From Mycobacterium shinjukuense (GTDB taxonomy: Bacteria; Actinomycetota; Actinomycetes; Mycobacteriales; Mycobacteriaceae): a stretch of DNA of 64,000 nt. Of this stretch, positions 8,661 to 18,390 are shown piece by piece. The position numbers and the translations under genes were made by a program. Numbering within the stretch: the stretch's first letter is position 1; each line of letters starts with the position of its first letter. The stretch spans positions 3,472,001-3,536,000 of the forward strand of contig NZ_AP022575.1 of the NCBI RefSeq assembly GCF_010730055.1, in the 5' to 3' direction. The notes beneath the pieces are model-generated. The model was not told where the DNA came from. It did not search any database and saw only the letters and a program-made list of their open reading frames with translations.

Positions 8661-9143
8661 ATGGCGGTGGTCGTTCGCAAATGGTTCGGAATCGGCAAAT
8701 TTCCCGCCGATCTGCGCGCTCAGCTCGAGGCGGAGGGGGTCATCTACCTCGCCGAGTACGTCGCGGTCACCCGGCGTTTCTCCGGGGTGATCCCAGGCCT
8801 GCGGGCCGCACACAGCATCGCCAGCTACGTGGGTTCGCTGGCCTTCACCACCCAACGGGCACTGGGGACGCTGTCGTCGCTGCCGAAGCTGGCCGGCCGG
8901 GTGCTCGACGTGCCCTGGGACGCCCCGCAGACCGGCGCCGCGACGGCCGAGATTTCGCCGACGGGTCTGCGACTTGATCTCGACGTTGCCAAGGTCGACC
9001 CGAGGTTTCACGGCGAGCTCTCGCTGCACTTCAAGGCCGACATCCCCGACGACGTGCTCGCCCGGCTGCCGCGGCGATCGCTGGCCTTCGATGTGCCTGC
9101 CGAGTACGTCGTGCGCGCGGTCGGCGTTACCTATTCGCCGTGA
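8661..9143 (+). CDS. conserved mycobacterial protein (Rv0307c-like)
   Basis: This 160-residue soluble protein is orthologous to Rv0307c and has no known function. It begins MAVVVRKWFGIGKFPADL. Two parts are visible: an N-terminal helical region (FPADLRAQLEAEGVIYLAEY, VTRRFSGVIPGLRAAHS) and a C-terminal beta-rich region (LRLDLDVAKVDPRFHGELSL, FDVPAEYVVRAVGVTYSP). No catalytic motif, signal peptide or membrane span is seen. The start codon almost coincides with the upstream limit of the divergent PAP2 frame, so the two genes probably share one short promoter region. Confidence 0.7.
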   Translation: MAVVVRKWFGIGKFPADLRAQLEAEGVIYLAEYVAVTRRFSGVIPGLRAAHSIASYVGSLAFTTQRALGTLSSLPKLAGRVLDVPWDAPQTGAATAEISPTGLRLDLDVAKVDPRFHGELSLHFKADIPDDVLARLPRRSLAFDVPAEYVVRAVGVTYSP

Positions 9144-9460
9144 TGGTGATCCGTGGCCGGGGCGGGTGGCGCGCTACCGGCGGCCGGCACCGGCGGGTCA
9201 CTCCACGGGCACCGAGCCCATGCACACGATGGCCACCGGCTCGGCACTCGAGGTCAATTGGACCGGCCCTCGAGCTGGCCTCGGCGGCGGCCTTTGTTGG
9301 TTCGGTGACCTCGGGCTTGGCGGGGTCTTGGCGCGGCCCGCGGTGAGTGTTAGTGGCGATGGCGCCGGCTTGCCCGCACTCGCTCCAACTCGGCGCTCCG
9401 GTGTCGAATTATGATCCCAGTGGATAGAACCGTTAACGGGTTCGCTTTCTGGTATCAGAC
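9144..9460. other. 317-bp gap with no supported gene
   Basis: No frame in this stretch shows a recognisable protein or start context. Long frames on both strands are Pro/Arg/Gly-rich, as expected for GC-rich non-coding DNA. In M. tuberculosis, several PPE and TetR genes lie at the corresponding junction, so this may be a deletion scar. Confidence 0.4.
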
Positions 9461-9553
9461 TTGCGTGACTGGTCCGCCTACCCGTACGAATCCGAGGACG
9501 AGCGCCAGGCCGCCCGCGCGCGGCGCAACGCCCGTCAACGAGGCGCCGAATGA
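9461..9553 (+). CDS. 30-residue ORF translationally coupled to mazF (possible antitoxin remnant or leader)
   Basis: A short frame starts with TTG at 9461 and ends TGA at 9551-9553, overlapping the mazF-like ATG at 9550 as ATGA. The predicted peptide opens with an acidic/aromatic part (RDWSAYPYESEDE) and ends Arg/Ala-rich (RQAARARRNARQRGAE). The frame is closed by TAA at 9434-9436, so it cannot be much longer. Stop-start coupling to a MazF-type toxin is the usual place of an antitoxin, but 30 residues is far shorter than a normal MazE (~75), and no DNA-binding fold is visible. It may be a minimal antitoxin, a truncated one or a leader peptide. Confidence 0.4.
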   Translation: MRDWSAYPYESEDERQAARARRNARQRGAE

Positions 9554-9861
9554 CACCGGCCCGCGGACAGGTGTACCGCTGCGACGTCGGATTCGGACCC
9601 CAACCCTGGCTGATCGTGTCCAACAACGCCCGCAACCGCCACACCGCCGATGTGTTGGCCATTAGGCTCACCACCACCGTCCGGCACCTGCCCACCTGGG
9701 TGCCGCTATCCAACGCCGATCCCCTCACCGGATATGCCAACGCCGACAACATCGAAACACTGGGCAAAGACGAACTCGGCGAGCACCTCGGAGCACTGAC
9801 CCGCGAAACCATGACCCGCGTCAACCGTGCATTGGCCACCGCCCTGGCCCTCGACAACTGA
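9550..9861 (+). CDS. MazF/PemK-family endoribonuclease toxin
   Basis: This 103-residue protein has the PemK/MazF SH3-like barrel. The conserved opening is RGQVYRCDVGFGPQPWLIVSN, followed by RNRHTADVLAIRLTTTVR, the SNADPLTGYANADNIETL segment and a C-terminal helix (HLGALTRETMTRVNRALATA). Members cut single-stranded RNA at short motifs and are neutralised by a co-transcribed antitoxin. In this gene the Arg of RGQVYRCD and the Thr of LTTTV are at the expected catalytic positions. The ATG overlaps the stop of the preceding 30-codon ORF, and no full-length mazE lies nearby. It occupies the position of the Rv0298/Rv0299 toxin-antitoxin pair but is not similar to Rv0299. Confidence 0.8.
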   Translation: MTPARGQVYRCDVGFGPQPWLIVSNNARNRHTADVLAIRLTTTVRHLPTWVPLSNADPLTGYANADNIETLGKDELGEHLGALTRETMTRVNRALATALALDN

Positions 9862-10058
9862 GGCCCGCCATCCGATCCGCTCCCCAGGCCTGGGGTGCGC
9901 GTCGACACCCGCCCCGGCTAATCGCCAGCCGTGAGCGATCGGCGCCCGGGCTCGGCAGCTGGCAGCTACCCCGCGGGCCGCTTGGGCCGGCCCGGTATCG
10001 TCGCGGCTGCGGCGCGATTGCCTGGCCTCGTCGCCAGGCGGAAAGGCAAGCTGGAGCG

Positions 10059-11501
10059 GTGACGGCAGGACCGGGTGACAGCGCCGTGCGGGCGCGGCAC
10101 CGTGACCCCGAAAAAGAAAATGTGCTGATCGTGCACTGGCACGACCTGGGTCGGTACCTCGGCGTGTACGGCCACCCGGACGTCAGCAGCCCGCGGCTGG
10201 ATCGACTTGCCGCCGAGGGCGTTCTGTTCACCAGGGCGCATGCCACCGCGCCGCTGTGCACGCCGTCGCGGGGCTCGTTGTTCACCGGTCGCTACCCGCA
10301 GAGCAACGGACTGGTCGGCCTGGCCCACCACGGCTGGGAATACCGCAGCGGAGTGCGCACCCTACCGCAGCTGTTGTCCGAATCTGGTTGGTATTCAGCT
10401 CTTTTCGGGATGCAGCATGAGACATCCTACCCCAGGAGGCTGGGGTTCGACGAGTTCGACGTGTCGAACTCCTACTGCGAATACGTGGTGGCGAAGGTCC
10501 AGGAATGGCTGCGTGACAGCGCCCCCGTGCTGGCCGGGCAACCGTTCCTGCTGACGGCGGGGTTCTTCGAAACCCACCGGCCCTACCCGCACGAACGCTA
10601 TCGACCGGCCGATCGCGAAACCGTCGTGGTGCCCGACTATCTGCCCGACACCCCCGAGGTACGGCAGGACATCGCCGACTTCTACGGGTCCATCGCCACC
10701 GCGGACGCGGCCGTCGGCCAGATACTGGACACGCTCGCCGACACCGGTCTGGATGCCAGCACCTGGGTGGTGTTCCTCACCGATCACGGCCCGGCGTTCC
10801 CGCGCGCCAAATCCACCCTGTACGACGCCGGAACCGGCATTGCGATGATCATCCGGCCGCCGACCGGCCGGGGCCTGACACCCCGCGTCTACGACGACCT
10901 GTTCAGCGGCGTCGACCTGCTACCGACCCTGCTGGGGCTGCTGGGTCTGGACGTGCCCGCCGACGTCGAAGGCGTGTCGCATGCCGAAGCGCTGCTCGAA
11001 CCGGACGCGCACGCCGAACCGGTCCGCAACTACGTGTACACCGCCAAGACCTATCACGACTCGTTCGATCCCATCCGGGCGATCCGCACAAAGGAATACA
11101 GCTACATCGAGAATTACGCCCCCCGGCCGCTGCTGGACCTGCCATGGGACATCGAGGAAAGCCCGTCCGGTGTGGCCGTCGCGCCGTTTGTCCAGGCGCC
11201 CCGGCCGCAGCGGGAACTCTACGATCTGCGCGCCGACCCTACCGAGACCAGCAACCTGCTGGCCGGCGATGGCGCCGGCACCGCGGGCGTGGATGCGATC
11301 GCGGCCGATCTGGCTGTGCGCCTCCATGATTGGCGCCAGCGCACGGGCGACGTCATACCGTCGGATTTCGCCGGGTCGCGCATCGCGCAGCGCTACACCG
11401 AGACTTACCTGCAGATCCATCGCATGACACCGACCGGCAGGTCGGCGATCGCGATCTACCGCGGTATCGAGGAGGAAATCACGCGTGGGCTACCCCCGTG
11501 A
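10059..11501 (+). CDS. type I sulfatase / alkaline-phosphatase superfamily (Rv0296c-like)
   Basis: The 480-residue cytosolic sulfatase has the formylglycine signature [15 protein letters not shown]; Cys67 (C-x-P-S-R-x4-TG) is the residue converted to formylglycine by the modifying enzyme. Further conserved parts are [18 protein letters not shown] near the N-terminus, [13 protein letters not shown], and the metal-site loop [20 protein letters not shown]. No signal peptide is present. It hydrolyses a sulfate ester; the substrate (glycolipid, steroid or polysaccharide) is not readable. GTG at 10059 follows GGAG very closely. The 3' end overlaps the convergent tam gene by 12 bp. In M. tuberculosis a sulfotransferase-type gene (Rv0295c) separates the two; it is missing here. 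Confidence 0.88.
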   Translation: MTAGPGDSAVRARHRDPEKENVLIVHWHDLGRYLGVYGHPDVSSPRLDRLAAEGVLFTRAHATAPLCTPSRGSLFTGRYPQSNGLVGLAHHGWEYRSGVRTLPQLLSESGWYSALFGMQHETSYPRRLGFDEFDVSNSYCEYVVAKVQEWLRDSAPVLAGQPFLLTAGFFETHRPYPHERYRPADRETVVVPDYLPDTPEVRQDIADFYGSIATADAAVGQILDTLADTGLDASTWVVFLTDHGPAFPRAKSTLYDAGTGIAMIIRPPTGRGLTPRVYDDLFSGVDLLPTLLGLLGLDVPADVEGVSHAEALLEPDAHAEPVRNYVYTAKTYHDSFDPIRAIRTKEYSYIENYAPRPLLDLPWDIEESPSGVAVAPFVQAPRPQRELYDLRADPTETSNLLAGDGAGTAGVDAIAADLAVRLHDWRQRTGDVIPSDFAGSRIAQRYTETYLQIHRMTPTGRSAIAIYRGIEEEITRGLPP

Positions 11502-12269
11502 GCGGCGCGCGGTCTCGGCGACGATGAACAGCCGTCGGAACGGGAAGATCGTGGTCCCGTCGGGCCGGGGAGGGTAGGCGTCGTCCAGCAACGGGATGAG
11601 CTCCTCCCGAAACCGCGCCCAGCCCGCGTCGTCGAGTCGCTCGCGCACCGGGACCAGCGCGCTGCCGGTGATCCACTCCAGGACCGGGTGCTCACCGGTG
11701 AGCTGGTGCAGGTAGGTGGTCTCCCAGGCATCGACCTTGCAGCCGGCGTCCATCAGCAGGTTGGTGTAGTGCGCCGGCGAGTGCACCACCGCTCCCACTC
11801 GAAAGGGTATGTCGCGCAGGATCTTTGCGTAGGGTTCGCGGCGGGCCAGGGCACGCACCGCCGCGTGTGACGGGGTGTCGAAGTTGCCCGGGATCTGAAC
11901 CGCGATCCACGTTCCGGGCGGAAGCTCGCCGGCCCAGCGAACCAGCAGATCGGAGTGCTCCGGCACCCAATGCAGGGCAGCGTTGCTGACCACCACGTCG
12001 GTGTCCGGCCGTGGCTGCCAGGTTCGCAGGTCACCTACGGTGGCGTCGATCCCGCGTTCGCGGGCCGCGGCGACCATCTCCGGCGAGCTGTCCATGGCCT
12101 CGATCACCGCTCCCGGCCACCGCCGCGCCAGGTACTTGGTCAGGTGGCCGGGGCCGCAACCCAGGTCGACCACCCGGCGCGCGCTCTTGGCGCCCACCCG
12201 CGACAGCAGGTCGTGGAAGGGTCGACTGCGATGATCGGCAAAGGCCAGGTAGACATTGGGATCCCACAT
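11490..12269 (-). CDS. tam: trans-aconitate 2-methyltransferase
   Basis: The 259-residue class I SAM-dependent methyltransferase is orthologous to Rv0294. The SAM motif I is [20 protein letters not shown], followed by the acidic loop [15 protein letters not shown] and [15 protein letters not shown], the last typical of Tam. The C-terminal cap ([19 protein letters not shown]) matches the family. It methylates trans-aconitate, the spontaneous isomer of the TCA intermediate cis-aconitate, which otherwise inhibits aconitase. ATG at 12269 opens [18 protein letters not shown], the conserved Tam N-terminus. It runs divergently from the hydrolase gene at 12433. Confidence 0.9.
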   Translation of the reverse strand: MWDPNVYLAFADHRSRPFHDLLSRVGAKSARRVVDLGCGPGHLTKYLARRWPGAVIEAMDSSPEMVAAARERGIDATVGDLRTWQPRPDTDVVVSNAALHWVPEHSDLLVRWAGELPPGTWIAVQIPGNFDTPSHAAVRALARREPYAKILRDIPFRVGAVVHSPAHYTNLLMDAGCKVDAWETTYLHQLTGEHPVLEWITGSALVPVRERLDDAGWARFREELIPLLDDAYPPRPDGTTIFPFRRLFIVAETARRSRG

Positions 12270-12432
12270 GCTGGCCCTCCTGATTCGCTACCGTCGCTGG
12301 TCGCGCGACATAGACAAACCGTATTACCGATTGGCCGCGCTTGCCCGCGGGGAACGCGGGACGGCGGCAAAAATTGACGACGCTGACGAATCCGCGGGCG
12401 GTCGGCCAGCTCGGCGGGATACCATCGGCGTG

Positions 12433-13683
12433 ATGTCTGAGATGTCGGGGGTCCCCGGGGCGATGCCCGAGCAACCGGAAGCCTTCGAGCCGTGGCGGGT
12501 CGACCCGATCGATCCGCTGGTGCCCATCCCCGACGTCCCCGGTGCCGACGCCGGCGCCGAGGGGTTGCCCCCGCGTTCCGCGCTGTCGCTTCGCCAGCGC
12601 ATCGTCGTCGAGTCCTCGGCGATGGGAGATCTCGCGCTGCGCACCGCGGCCGCGTCGCTGCTCTCCACGACGGTGGCGCCGGCCGTCGTCATGCACGCCC
12701 TGCGCCGCGCCGGCTCCGGCAGCGAGCGCGACAACCTGAAGTTCTACGCCGAACTGGCCGCCGACCACGATCCGGCGAAGTCGTTTCCGCCGCCGACCGA
12801 ACTCCCCCGGGTGGTGTCCCGACGGGCCAACGCGCTCGCGGAGTGGCTCGCGCACGGCACCGTCGACAACATCTCCTTCCCCAGTGGGTTCAGGGCGATG
12901 AATCCCACCATGCGCACGCAGTGGAGCTCGCTGACCGCCAACAACATCGTGCGCGCGCAGCATTGGCGGCACGACGACGGGCCGCGCCCGACGCTGTGCG
13001 TCATCCACGGCTTCATGGGCTCGTCGTATTTAGTCAACGGGTTGTTTTTCTCGCTGCCGTGGTACTACCGATCGGGCTACGACGTGGTGTTGTACACCTT
13101 GCCGTTTCACGGGCGTCGAGCCGAAAAGTTCTCGCCGTTCAGCGGATTCGGCTTCTTCGCCAGCGGGTTGAGCGGCTTCGCCGAGTCGATGGCACAGGCG
13201 GTGTACGACTTTCGCTCCATCGTGGACTATTTGCGCCACACCGGCGTCGAACGCATCGCGTTGACCGGCATATCGCTGGGTGGCTACACGTCGGCGTTGC
13301 TGGCGGCGGTCGAAGACCGGCTCGAGGCCGTCATCCCGAACTGCCCCGTCGTCGTGCCGGCGAAGTTGTTCGACGAATGGTTCCCGGCCAGCGCGCTGGT
13401 GCGGGTGGGACTGCACCTGGCCAACATCAGCCGCGAGCAGTTGGACGCCGGACTGGCCTACCACAGCCCGCTGAACTACCGGCCGCTGCTGCCCAGGCAT
13501 CGTCGGATGATCATCACCGGTCTCGGCGATCGAATGGCCCCACCCGACCATGCCGTGACGTTGTGGCGGCATTGGGATCGCTGCGCGCTGCACTGGTTTC
13601 CCGGCAATCACGTCATCCACGTGAGCCAGTTGGATTATCTGCGGCGGATGACCCCGTTCCTGCACGACGTCATGCTCGGCTAA
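12433..13683 (+). CDS. alpha/beta hydrolase (Rv0293c-like)
   Basis: This 416-residue alpha/beta hydrolase has the oxyanion strand CVIHGFMGSSYLVNG and the nucleophile elbow LTGISLGGYTS (Ser281). The likely acid is Asp366 in ITGLGDRMAPP and the likely base is His393 or His396 in WFPGNHVIHV. Residues 1-100 form an acidic N-terminal extension (VDPIDPLVPIPDVPGADAG) not seen in small esterases. There is no signal peptide or lipobox. The substrate is unknown; an ester or thioester is likely. Of several in-frame starts, ATG at 12433 is preferred because the upstream extension is Arg-rich. It overlaps eccE3 convergently by 14 bp. Confidence 0.8.
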   Translation: MSEMSGVPGAMPEQPEAFEPWRVDPIDPLVPIPDVPGADAGAEGLPPRSALSLRQRIVVESSAMGDLALRTAAASLLSTTVAPAVVMHALRRAGSGSERDNLKFYAELAADHDPAKSFPPPTELPRVVSRRANALAEWLAHGTVDNISFPSGFRAMNPTMRTQWSSLTANNIVRAQHWRHDDGPRPTLCVIHGFMGSSYLVNGLFFSLPWYYRSGYDVVLYTLPFHGRRAEKFSPFSGFGFFASGLSGFAESMAQAVYDFRSIVDYLRHTGVERIALTGISLGGYTSALLAAVEDRLEAVIPNCPVVVPAKLFDEWFPASALVRVGLHLANISREQLDAGLAYHSPLNYRPLLPRHRRMIITGLGDRMAPPDHAVTLWRHWDRCALHWFPGNHVIHVSQLDYLRRMTPFLHDVMLG

Positions 13684-14623
13684 CTGCTGTTTGCAGCCGC
13701 GTCAGCAGGTCGGCGGGTACCTCGGTGTGCCCGTCGAGTCGTCGGGTGCTCAGCGGATCCAACGCCAACAGCGCCGTCCGGTGACGTCCGTATTGCGGGG
13801 TCAGACCGGCCAGTGGCGCGGCGTTCCCGGGCTGGGTATCGGTCCGCAACGCGCATCCGGCGGCGATGGTGTACCGAGTTCCCGCGGCGCCGGCGATCTC
13901 CAATGCCGTCCAGGTCTCGCGCGCCGGATACGACCGGATCGCATCCAGGGTTTCCGGTAACGCCTCATCCACCCGGACTTGGTAGGCCGCAACATGATCC
14001 GAGTCGCTGTGGCGCAACCCGCGCCACGTCTCGCGCGATTCCGGGGAGTCGTCCGCCAGTACCCGGGGCAGTTCGGCGGGGTCGACCGTGCTGGCGTCCC
14101 ACCCGATTTCGCGCAGATGGTCGGCAAGTCGGCGCGCCGCGACCTCGGCGGTCTCGGGCAACGGAAGCCGTGCCGAACGGGCCCGCAGCGCCGCCAGGTT
14201 GTCGGTGGCGTCCACCGTCAAGCCGATCCACGTCTGCCGTTCCCCGGTTGCGCTGTCGCGGCGGGTGATTCGGATCGAATCCGCGCGGATGCCATAGCGA
14301 TTCAGATACCCGGCGATGAGCGGCAGCGGCAGGGAGTCCGGCGCCGACGACCCCATCCGCAGCAGTGCCGTGGTGCGGGTGACGGATCCCGGCTGGGGAC
14401 CCCTGCCGCGGCGGATCATCGCCAACCGGCGACGCAGGATCGTGGTGAAGTGCAGTCCGCGCCACCAGCCGAAGAGCGCGATCACGACGATGACGGCGAT
14501 GCCGAGCAGCCAGTAGTCACGCGGCGACCGCCAGGGGTAGGCCATGATCGCGGGCACCACCGCCAACGATGCCAGGGTGATCCGACCGCTCCCTGGCCAC
14601 GGGATTGCCCGGTTTCGGCTCAC
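13670..14623 (-). CDS. eccE3: ESX-3 membrane complex component EccE3
   Basis: This 317-residue protein is the last gene of the ESX-3 operon. Two adjacent transmembrane helices near the N-terminus (ITLASLAVVPAIMAYPW and YWLLGIAVIVVIALFGWW) are followed by a soluble domain of ~250 residues (SLPLPLIAGYLNRYGIRADS, WIGLTVDATDNLAALRARS). EccE forms the outer rim of the EccBCDE inner-membrane secretion complex. It is slightly shorter than M. tuberculosis EccE3 (about 331). The ATG overlaps the mycP3 stop (ATGA), indicating translational coupling, and its 3' end overlaps the convergent hydrolase gene. Confidence 0.92.
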   Translation of the reverse strand: MSRNRAIPWPGSGRITLASLAVVPAIMAYPWRSPRDYWLLGIAVIVVIALFGWWRGLHFTTILRRRLAMIRRGRGPQPGSVTRTTALLRMGSSAPDSLPLPLIAGYLNRYGIRADSIRITRRDSATGERQTWIGLTVDATDNLAALRARSARLPLPETAEVAARRLADHLREIGWDASTVDPAELPRVLADDSPESRETWRGLRHSDSDHVAAYQVRVDEALPETLDAIRSYPARETWTALEIAGAAGTRYTIAAGCALRTDTQPGNAAPLAGLTPQYGRHRTALLALDPLSTRRLDGHTEVPADLLTRLQTAVSRA

Positions 14624-16011
14624 GGTGCGGGCTCCTTTCTACGGCGCGCCATCGCGACGGCGGCCGCCGCGATCGCGACCAGCAGGGCCAGGGCGGCGGC
14701 CCCGGCGAAGGCGACGTTTCGTGGGGTGGGGTCCTTCGGCGCCGGTGCCGGGGGCACGGCCACCGGCCTTGCCGGTGCCACCCGGTTTTCGGAAGCGGGC
14801 AGTTCCCAGGTCAGGGCCGCCACCGGGTCCAGGCTTCCGGCGCCGACGACGTTGGACGGTTCCCGGGCGCCGTTGTGCGCGGTGGCGGTGATGCGGTGCA
14901 CCACCTGCGGCGCGGTCAGGCCCGGAAACTTCCCGCGGACCAAGGCCGCGACCCCGGAGACGTAGCCGGCCGCGTAGCTGGTGCCGTTGAGGGCGACCAG
15001 CTGTTGGTGGTCGTCGGGTAGGCCATTGGCCAGCGCGCCGTCGTCGGCGTTGCTCACCGACGCGATGTTCTCGCCGGGCGCCGCGATGCCCACCCACGGG
15101 CCGGCCATGGTGAATGTCGACGGTTGCCCATCGGGTGTCAGCGAAGCCACCGACAGCACGTAGGGCTGCCACCACGACGGGATGGAGACCGACCTGACCT
15201 CCGCCCAGTTGCGCGGATCGTCGGGCCTGCTCAGGTCGGTCAGCGGATTGGACTCGCAGGACGTTCCGCCGGCCACCGATCCCGCCGATCCGCGGTTGCC
15301 GGCCGCGGCCACGATCACCGCATCCTTGTCCACCGCCGCATACCGGATCGCCGCGCCGAGCTCGGCCTGCTCGACCATCCGATCGGCGGGCAGGCAGATG
15401 ATCGCGGAGATGTTGATCACCCGGGCGCCCAGATCGGCCGCGTGGACGACCGCGCGGCCCAGCGCCGCGAGGTCCACCGACGCGCGCGCCAGCGTCGGAT
15501 CGCCACCGGTGCTGCGCGGGGAGAACTTGGCCGACGTCACCCTGATGGACAGCACCCGCGCGGCCGGGGCGACCCCGGAGAAGCCGTCGTCACCGGGCTG
15601 GCCGGCGATGATCCCGGCGACCAGCGTGCCATGCCCATCGCAGTCGGTCAGGCCGTCGGTGCTGTCCACGAAGTCACCGCCGGGCGCGACGTTGGGCAGC
15701 CGCGGGCCCGGCCGGACCCCGGTGTCGATGACCGCCACCAGTTGACCGTCGCCTCGGGAAAACTGCCACGCGGTGGGAAGATTCAGCATCGCCTGGCTGG
15801 GTGTCGGCACGCCGGGGTCGGTCCCCGGAATGACTCCGGCGATGCTGCAGGGGCCGCGTTGCTCCATCGGTTGCACCGGTCCCGGGGCACCGTTCGGCGG
15901 TTGCGCGGCGGCGTCGACCACCGGCGGGCCGATCGCCAGCGCCGGCGGACAGCCGCTCATCACCAACGCCAGGGCCGCCGTGCAGCAACCCAATCCGGCC
16001 GCACGCATCAT
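14620..16011 (-). CDS. mycP3: ESX-3 mycosin subtilisin-like protease MycP3
   Basis: The 463-residue membrane-anchored serine protease has a signal peptide at residues 1-25 (CTAALALVMSGCPPALA). The subtilisin triad is Asp96 (VAVIDTGV), His127 (DCDGHGTLVAG) and Ser345 (LNGTSYAAGYVSG). A Pro-rich linker (PAPKDPTPRN) and a C-terminal transmembrane helix (VAFAGAAALALLVAIAAAAV) end in RRRKE. Mycosins stabilise the EccBCDE complex at the periplasmic face and process some substrates. The start overlaps the eccD3 stop (ATGA) and the 3' end overlaps eccE3. All catalytic residues are intact. Confidence 0.95.
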   Translation of the reverse strand: MMRAAGLGCCTAALALVMSGCPPALAIGPPVVDAAAQPPNGAPGPVQPMEQRGPCSIAGVIPGTDPGVPTPSQAMLNLPTAWQFSRGDGQLVAVIDTGVRPGPRLPNVAPGGDFVDSTDGLTDCDGHGTLVAGIIAGQPGDDGFSGVAPAARVLSIRVTSAKFSPRSTGGDPTLARASVDLAALGRAVVHAADLGARVINISAIICLPADRMVEQAELGAAIRYAAVDKDAVIVAAAGNRGSAGSVAGGTSCESNPLTDLSRPDDPRNWAEVRSVSIPSWWQPYVLSVASLTPDGQPSTFTMAGPWVGIAAPGENIASVSNADDGALANGLPDDHQQLVALNGTSYAAGYVSGVAALVRGKFPGLTAPQVVHRITATAHNGAREPSNVVGAGSLDPVAALTWELPASENRVAPARPVAVPPAPAPKDPTPRNVAFAGAAALALLVAIAAAAVAMARRRKEPAP

Positions 16012-17420
16012 CGATTGAGCACCCAGCCGAACAATCCGACCAGATAGGCCATGACGGGGATCAGCGACGCGTCCAGGCCCGCGGCGACGAAGCCCAGCAG
16101 CCGGCGCAGCGGCAGCGAATAGCTTTCCGGAGCGGCGATACCAGGATTCAGCGCAACCACGATCCACGCCAGCGCGAGCACGGTGAGCACCAGCACCGCG
16201 CCGAAGGCGGCGAGGTAGCGCCCGGTCGCGGCGTAGCAGACCAGCAACGTCCCGGCGACCAGATACGGCTGCGCGAGCAGCCACGCCTTGCAGGCCGCCG
16301 AATCCCACACCCTCGCGCGCAGCGTGGCGGCGGCCGCGGTGGCCGCCACCACGTACCAGCCCACCCCACCGAGGGCCTCGGGTCGCACCGCGATGGCCAC
16401 CGAGCCCAGGACACTAAGGAGCACGGCGGCCGCGATGAAACCGGTTTGGTGCGCGTCGCTGACACGCACCCGCCGCGGCAGGTCGGCGAGCACCCGCAAC
16501 GACGGCGCCGACGGGGTGGGGTCCCCCGGGGCCGGGATGACCGGCAAGGGGAACCGTGCGCACAGCGCCGACAGCGCCGGCGCCGCGATGGTGACCAGCA
16601 GCGCCGCCACGATCAGCCCGCAGCCGATGCTCAGCATCGGCAACGGCCACAGCAGTTCAGCTCCGGCCGCCAGCACGACGCCGGCCCCGATCACGGCCAC
16701 CGCGGTGAACGACGCCACCACACGTTCCCGCTCGGCGCTGGGCAGCATCAGGGTGATCAGCGACCACGTACTGACGCCCGCGGCCGCCAGCAGCAGCTGC
16801 GCCGCTCCGAAGCTGCCGGGCACCGCCAGCGCCAACGCGGCGCCGATCGGCGCCAGCGCGGTGATCGATAGCGCGCTGCCCGTGCGCGGAAAGCGGGTGG
16901 TGACAAGCAAGCCGGCCACGGCCAGGGCCGCCGCGATCCCACCGACCGCAAGCAGCCCGGCCAGCGCACCGGTGCCGACCCGGTAGCTCACCGACCAACC
17001 GGTTGCCGCCACGGCCACACCGATCACCGCGGCCAGCGCGCCGCGCCGGATATGCGTGCTGCCCCAAGGATTGCGCCGCGAGCTGGAGAAGATCATCGCG
17101 GCGTCGGCGATGTCTTCGACGATGCCCGGCGCGGCCGGACCGGCAGGCACCGGCTGCAACGCGAGCAGATCACCGTCGACGACTCCCACGGTGTCCAGGC
17201 TGGCGTCCAGACTGAACGGTGCCCCCCCGATGGGGGCCAGGCTCAGGTGGGCGGGCACATCGGTGTCGGCTTCCCCGTTTTGCTCCGACGGAGCCACCAA
17301 TCGCTGCACCGCGGGCAGGATTTCGCGCAGGGGCAGCTCGGCGGGCAGGGCCAGCTCCGTCAACCGGCTGTCCGCCAGAATGGCGACGCGGACGATCGGC
17401 ATGACGGTGCCGGACATCAC
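16008..17420 (-). CDS. eccD3: ESX-3 membrane channel component EccD3
   Basis: The 470-residue protein has an N-terminal ubiquitin-like domain (residues ~5-95, PIVRVAILADSRLTELALPA to LDTVGVVDGDLLALQPV) followed by about eleven transmembrane helices, for example GVAVAATGWSVSYRVGTGAL and LLLAAAGVSTWSLITLMLP. EccD dimers form the barrel-like membrane vestibule of the secretion complex and hold the EccC stalk. It lies between espG3 (60-bp gap) and mycP3 (4-bp overlap). The start ATG at 17420 has a second Met next to it and another Met five residues on, so the start is accurate to within a few residues. Confidence 0.93.
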   Translation of the reverse strand: MMSGTVMPIVRVAILADSRLTELALPAELPLREILPAVQRLVAPSEQNGEADTDVPAHLSLAPIGGAPFSLDASLDTVGVVDGDLLALQPVPAGPAAPGIVEDIADAAMIFSSSRRNPWGSTHIRRGALAAVIGVAVAATGWSVSYRVGTGALAGLLAVGGIAAALAVAGLLVTTRFPRTGSALSITALAPIGAALALAVPGSFGAAQLLLAAAGVSTWSLITLMLPSAERERVVASFTAVAVIGAGVVLAAGAELLWPLPMLSIGCGLIVAALLVTIAAPALSALCARFPLPVIPAPGDPTPSAPSLRVLADLPRRVRVSDAHQTGFIAAAVLLSVLGSVAIAVRPEALGGVGWYVVAATAAAATLRARVWDSAACKAWLLAQPYLVAGTLLVCYAATGRYLAAFGAVLVLTVLALAWIVVALNPGIAAPESYSLPLRRLLGFVAAGLDASLIPVMAYLVGLFGWVLNR

Positions 17421-17480
17421 TGGTCCCGCCGAACGCGTTGGGGCCGTTGCTCAGACATCGTGCTCTCTTTCTTGTTCTGG

Positions 17481-18380
17481 TTAGCTGAGTTGTGCCGAGA
17501 AGTCTCGGGACAGCCGGTGGCCGGGGAACCATTGGCCGTCGGGCAACCACGCGGTCAGCCGTTCGATCGCCACCGCGATCGCAAAGGCTGTCCCGGGGCT
17601 GAAGGTCGAGACCCATTCGCCGTCGAAGGCTCGGGACGGACTGACCAGCACACGGCCCGCCGTGGTGTCGACAATGCTCACACCGACCTCGGTGGTGCTG
17701 TGCTGGCCGTCGCGGTTGCAGCCGGCGACGATCTCGACGTAGCTGCGCGGTCCGGAGAACACCGACTCCACCACCGGCCGCGCCGATGCCGGAATGCCCA
17801 GGTAGTCAAGGACTTCCCCGAGCGGCGTGCCGGACCGCAGGCGTTCGTCGGCGCGGGCGCCGACGCGCATCGGCATGCTGAACTCCTCGAACCGGGCCGG
17901 CGACCGGTGCGCCAGCCCAACGTCCAGGACGGGAACCAGCGACCGGGGGTCGTCGATGTTCATCGCGGTGAAAGTGACCAACTGCGCGCTGCGCAGCGCA
18001 ACGACGGTGTTGGCGACTTGGGAGCCGGTGCCACCGACCCCGGCGCGCTGCGCGACGATGCCGCGCAACACGTCGCAGTCGCCGTTGGCGGAGGCGGGGC
18101 CCACGTAGCGCAGGTCGAGCCACCGGTCCGGGAAGCACACCAGTTTGATCCAGGCGGCGACCGCGGCATTCACCGTCCCGGCCTTGGGGCCGTCCGGCTC
18201 CACCAGACCCATCCGGGTCAGTTCCTGCTTCTGACGGTCCAGGAACGCGGCATGCTGCGCGGCGTCGCGGTAGGGCGTGGTGATCGCCAGCACCCACGGA
18301 AAGCTGCCCGCCCCAACGGTTTCGGCAATAAACCACGCGTTCTCGACCGTCAGCTCGACGGCATTGGGTTCAGCATCCAT
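17481..18380 (-). CDS. espG3: ESX-3 PE/PPE chaperone EspG3
   Basis: This 299-residue cytosolic chaperone begins [20 protein letters not shown] and contains [40 protein letters not shown] and the conserved C-terminal [19 protein letters not shown]. EspG proteins bind the hydrophobic tip of cognate PE-PPE dimers and keep them soluble until the secretion ATPase takes them. Specificity here should be for PE5-PPE4 and probably the related truncated PE/PPE3 pair next door. It sits 10 bp downstream of esxH in the operon. Confidence 0.93.
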   Translation of the reverse strand: MDAEPNAVELTVENAWFIAETVGAGSFPWVLAITTPYRDAAQHAAFLDRQKQELTRMGLVEPDGPKAGTVNAAVAAWIKLVCFPDRWLDLRYVGPASANGDCDVLRGIVAQRAGVGGTGSQVANTVVALRSAQLVTFTAMNIDDPRSLVPVLDVGLAHRSPARFEEFSMPMRVGARADERLRSGTPLGEVLDYLGIPASARPVVESVFSGPRSYVEIVAGCNRDGQHSTTEVGVSIVDTTAGRVLVSPSRAFDGEWVSTFSPGTAFAIAVAIERLTAWLPDGQWFPGHRLSRDFSAQLS

Positions 18381-18390
18381 GTGATCGCGG

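Noticed and set aside
9198..9908. Minus-strand ORF opposite the mazF-like gene
   Set aside because: It is Pro/Arg/Ser-rich, runs antisense across the clear MazF coding frame and has no recognisable domain.
10021..10038. CCTGGC-N6-GCCAGG hairpin upstream of the sulfatase gene as a riboswitch
   Set aside because: A single 6-bp stem with no conserved aptamer elements; not enough to call a riboswitch.
11330..11527. Small plus-strand ORF at the sulfatase/tam junction
   Set aside because: It is a shadow of the sulfatase C-terminus in another frame.
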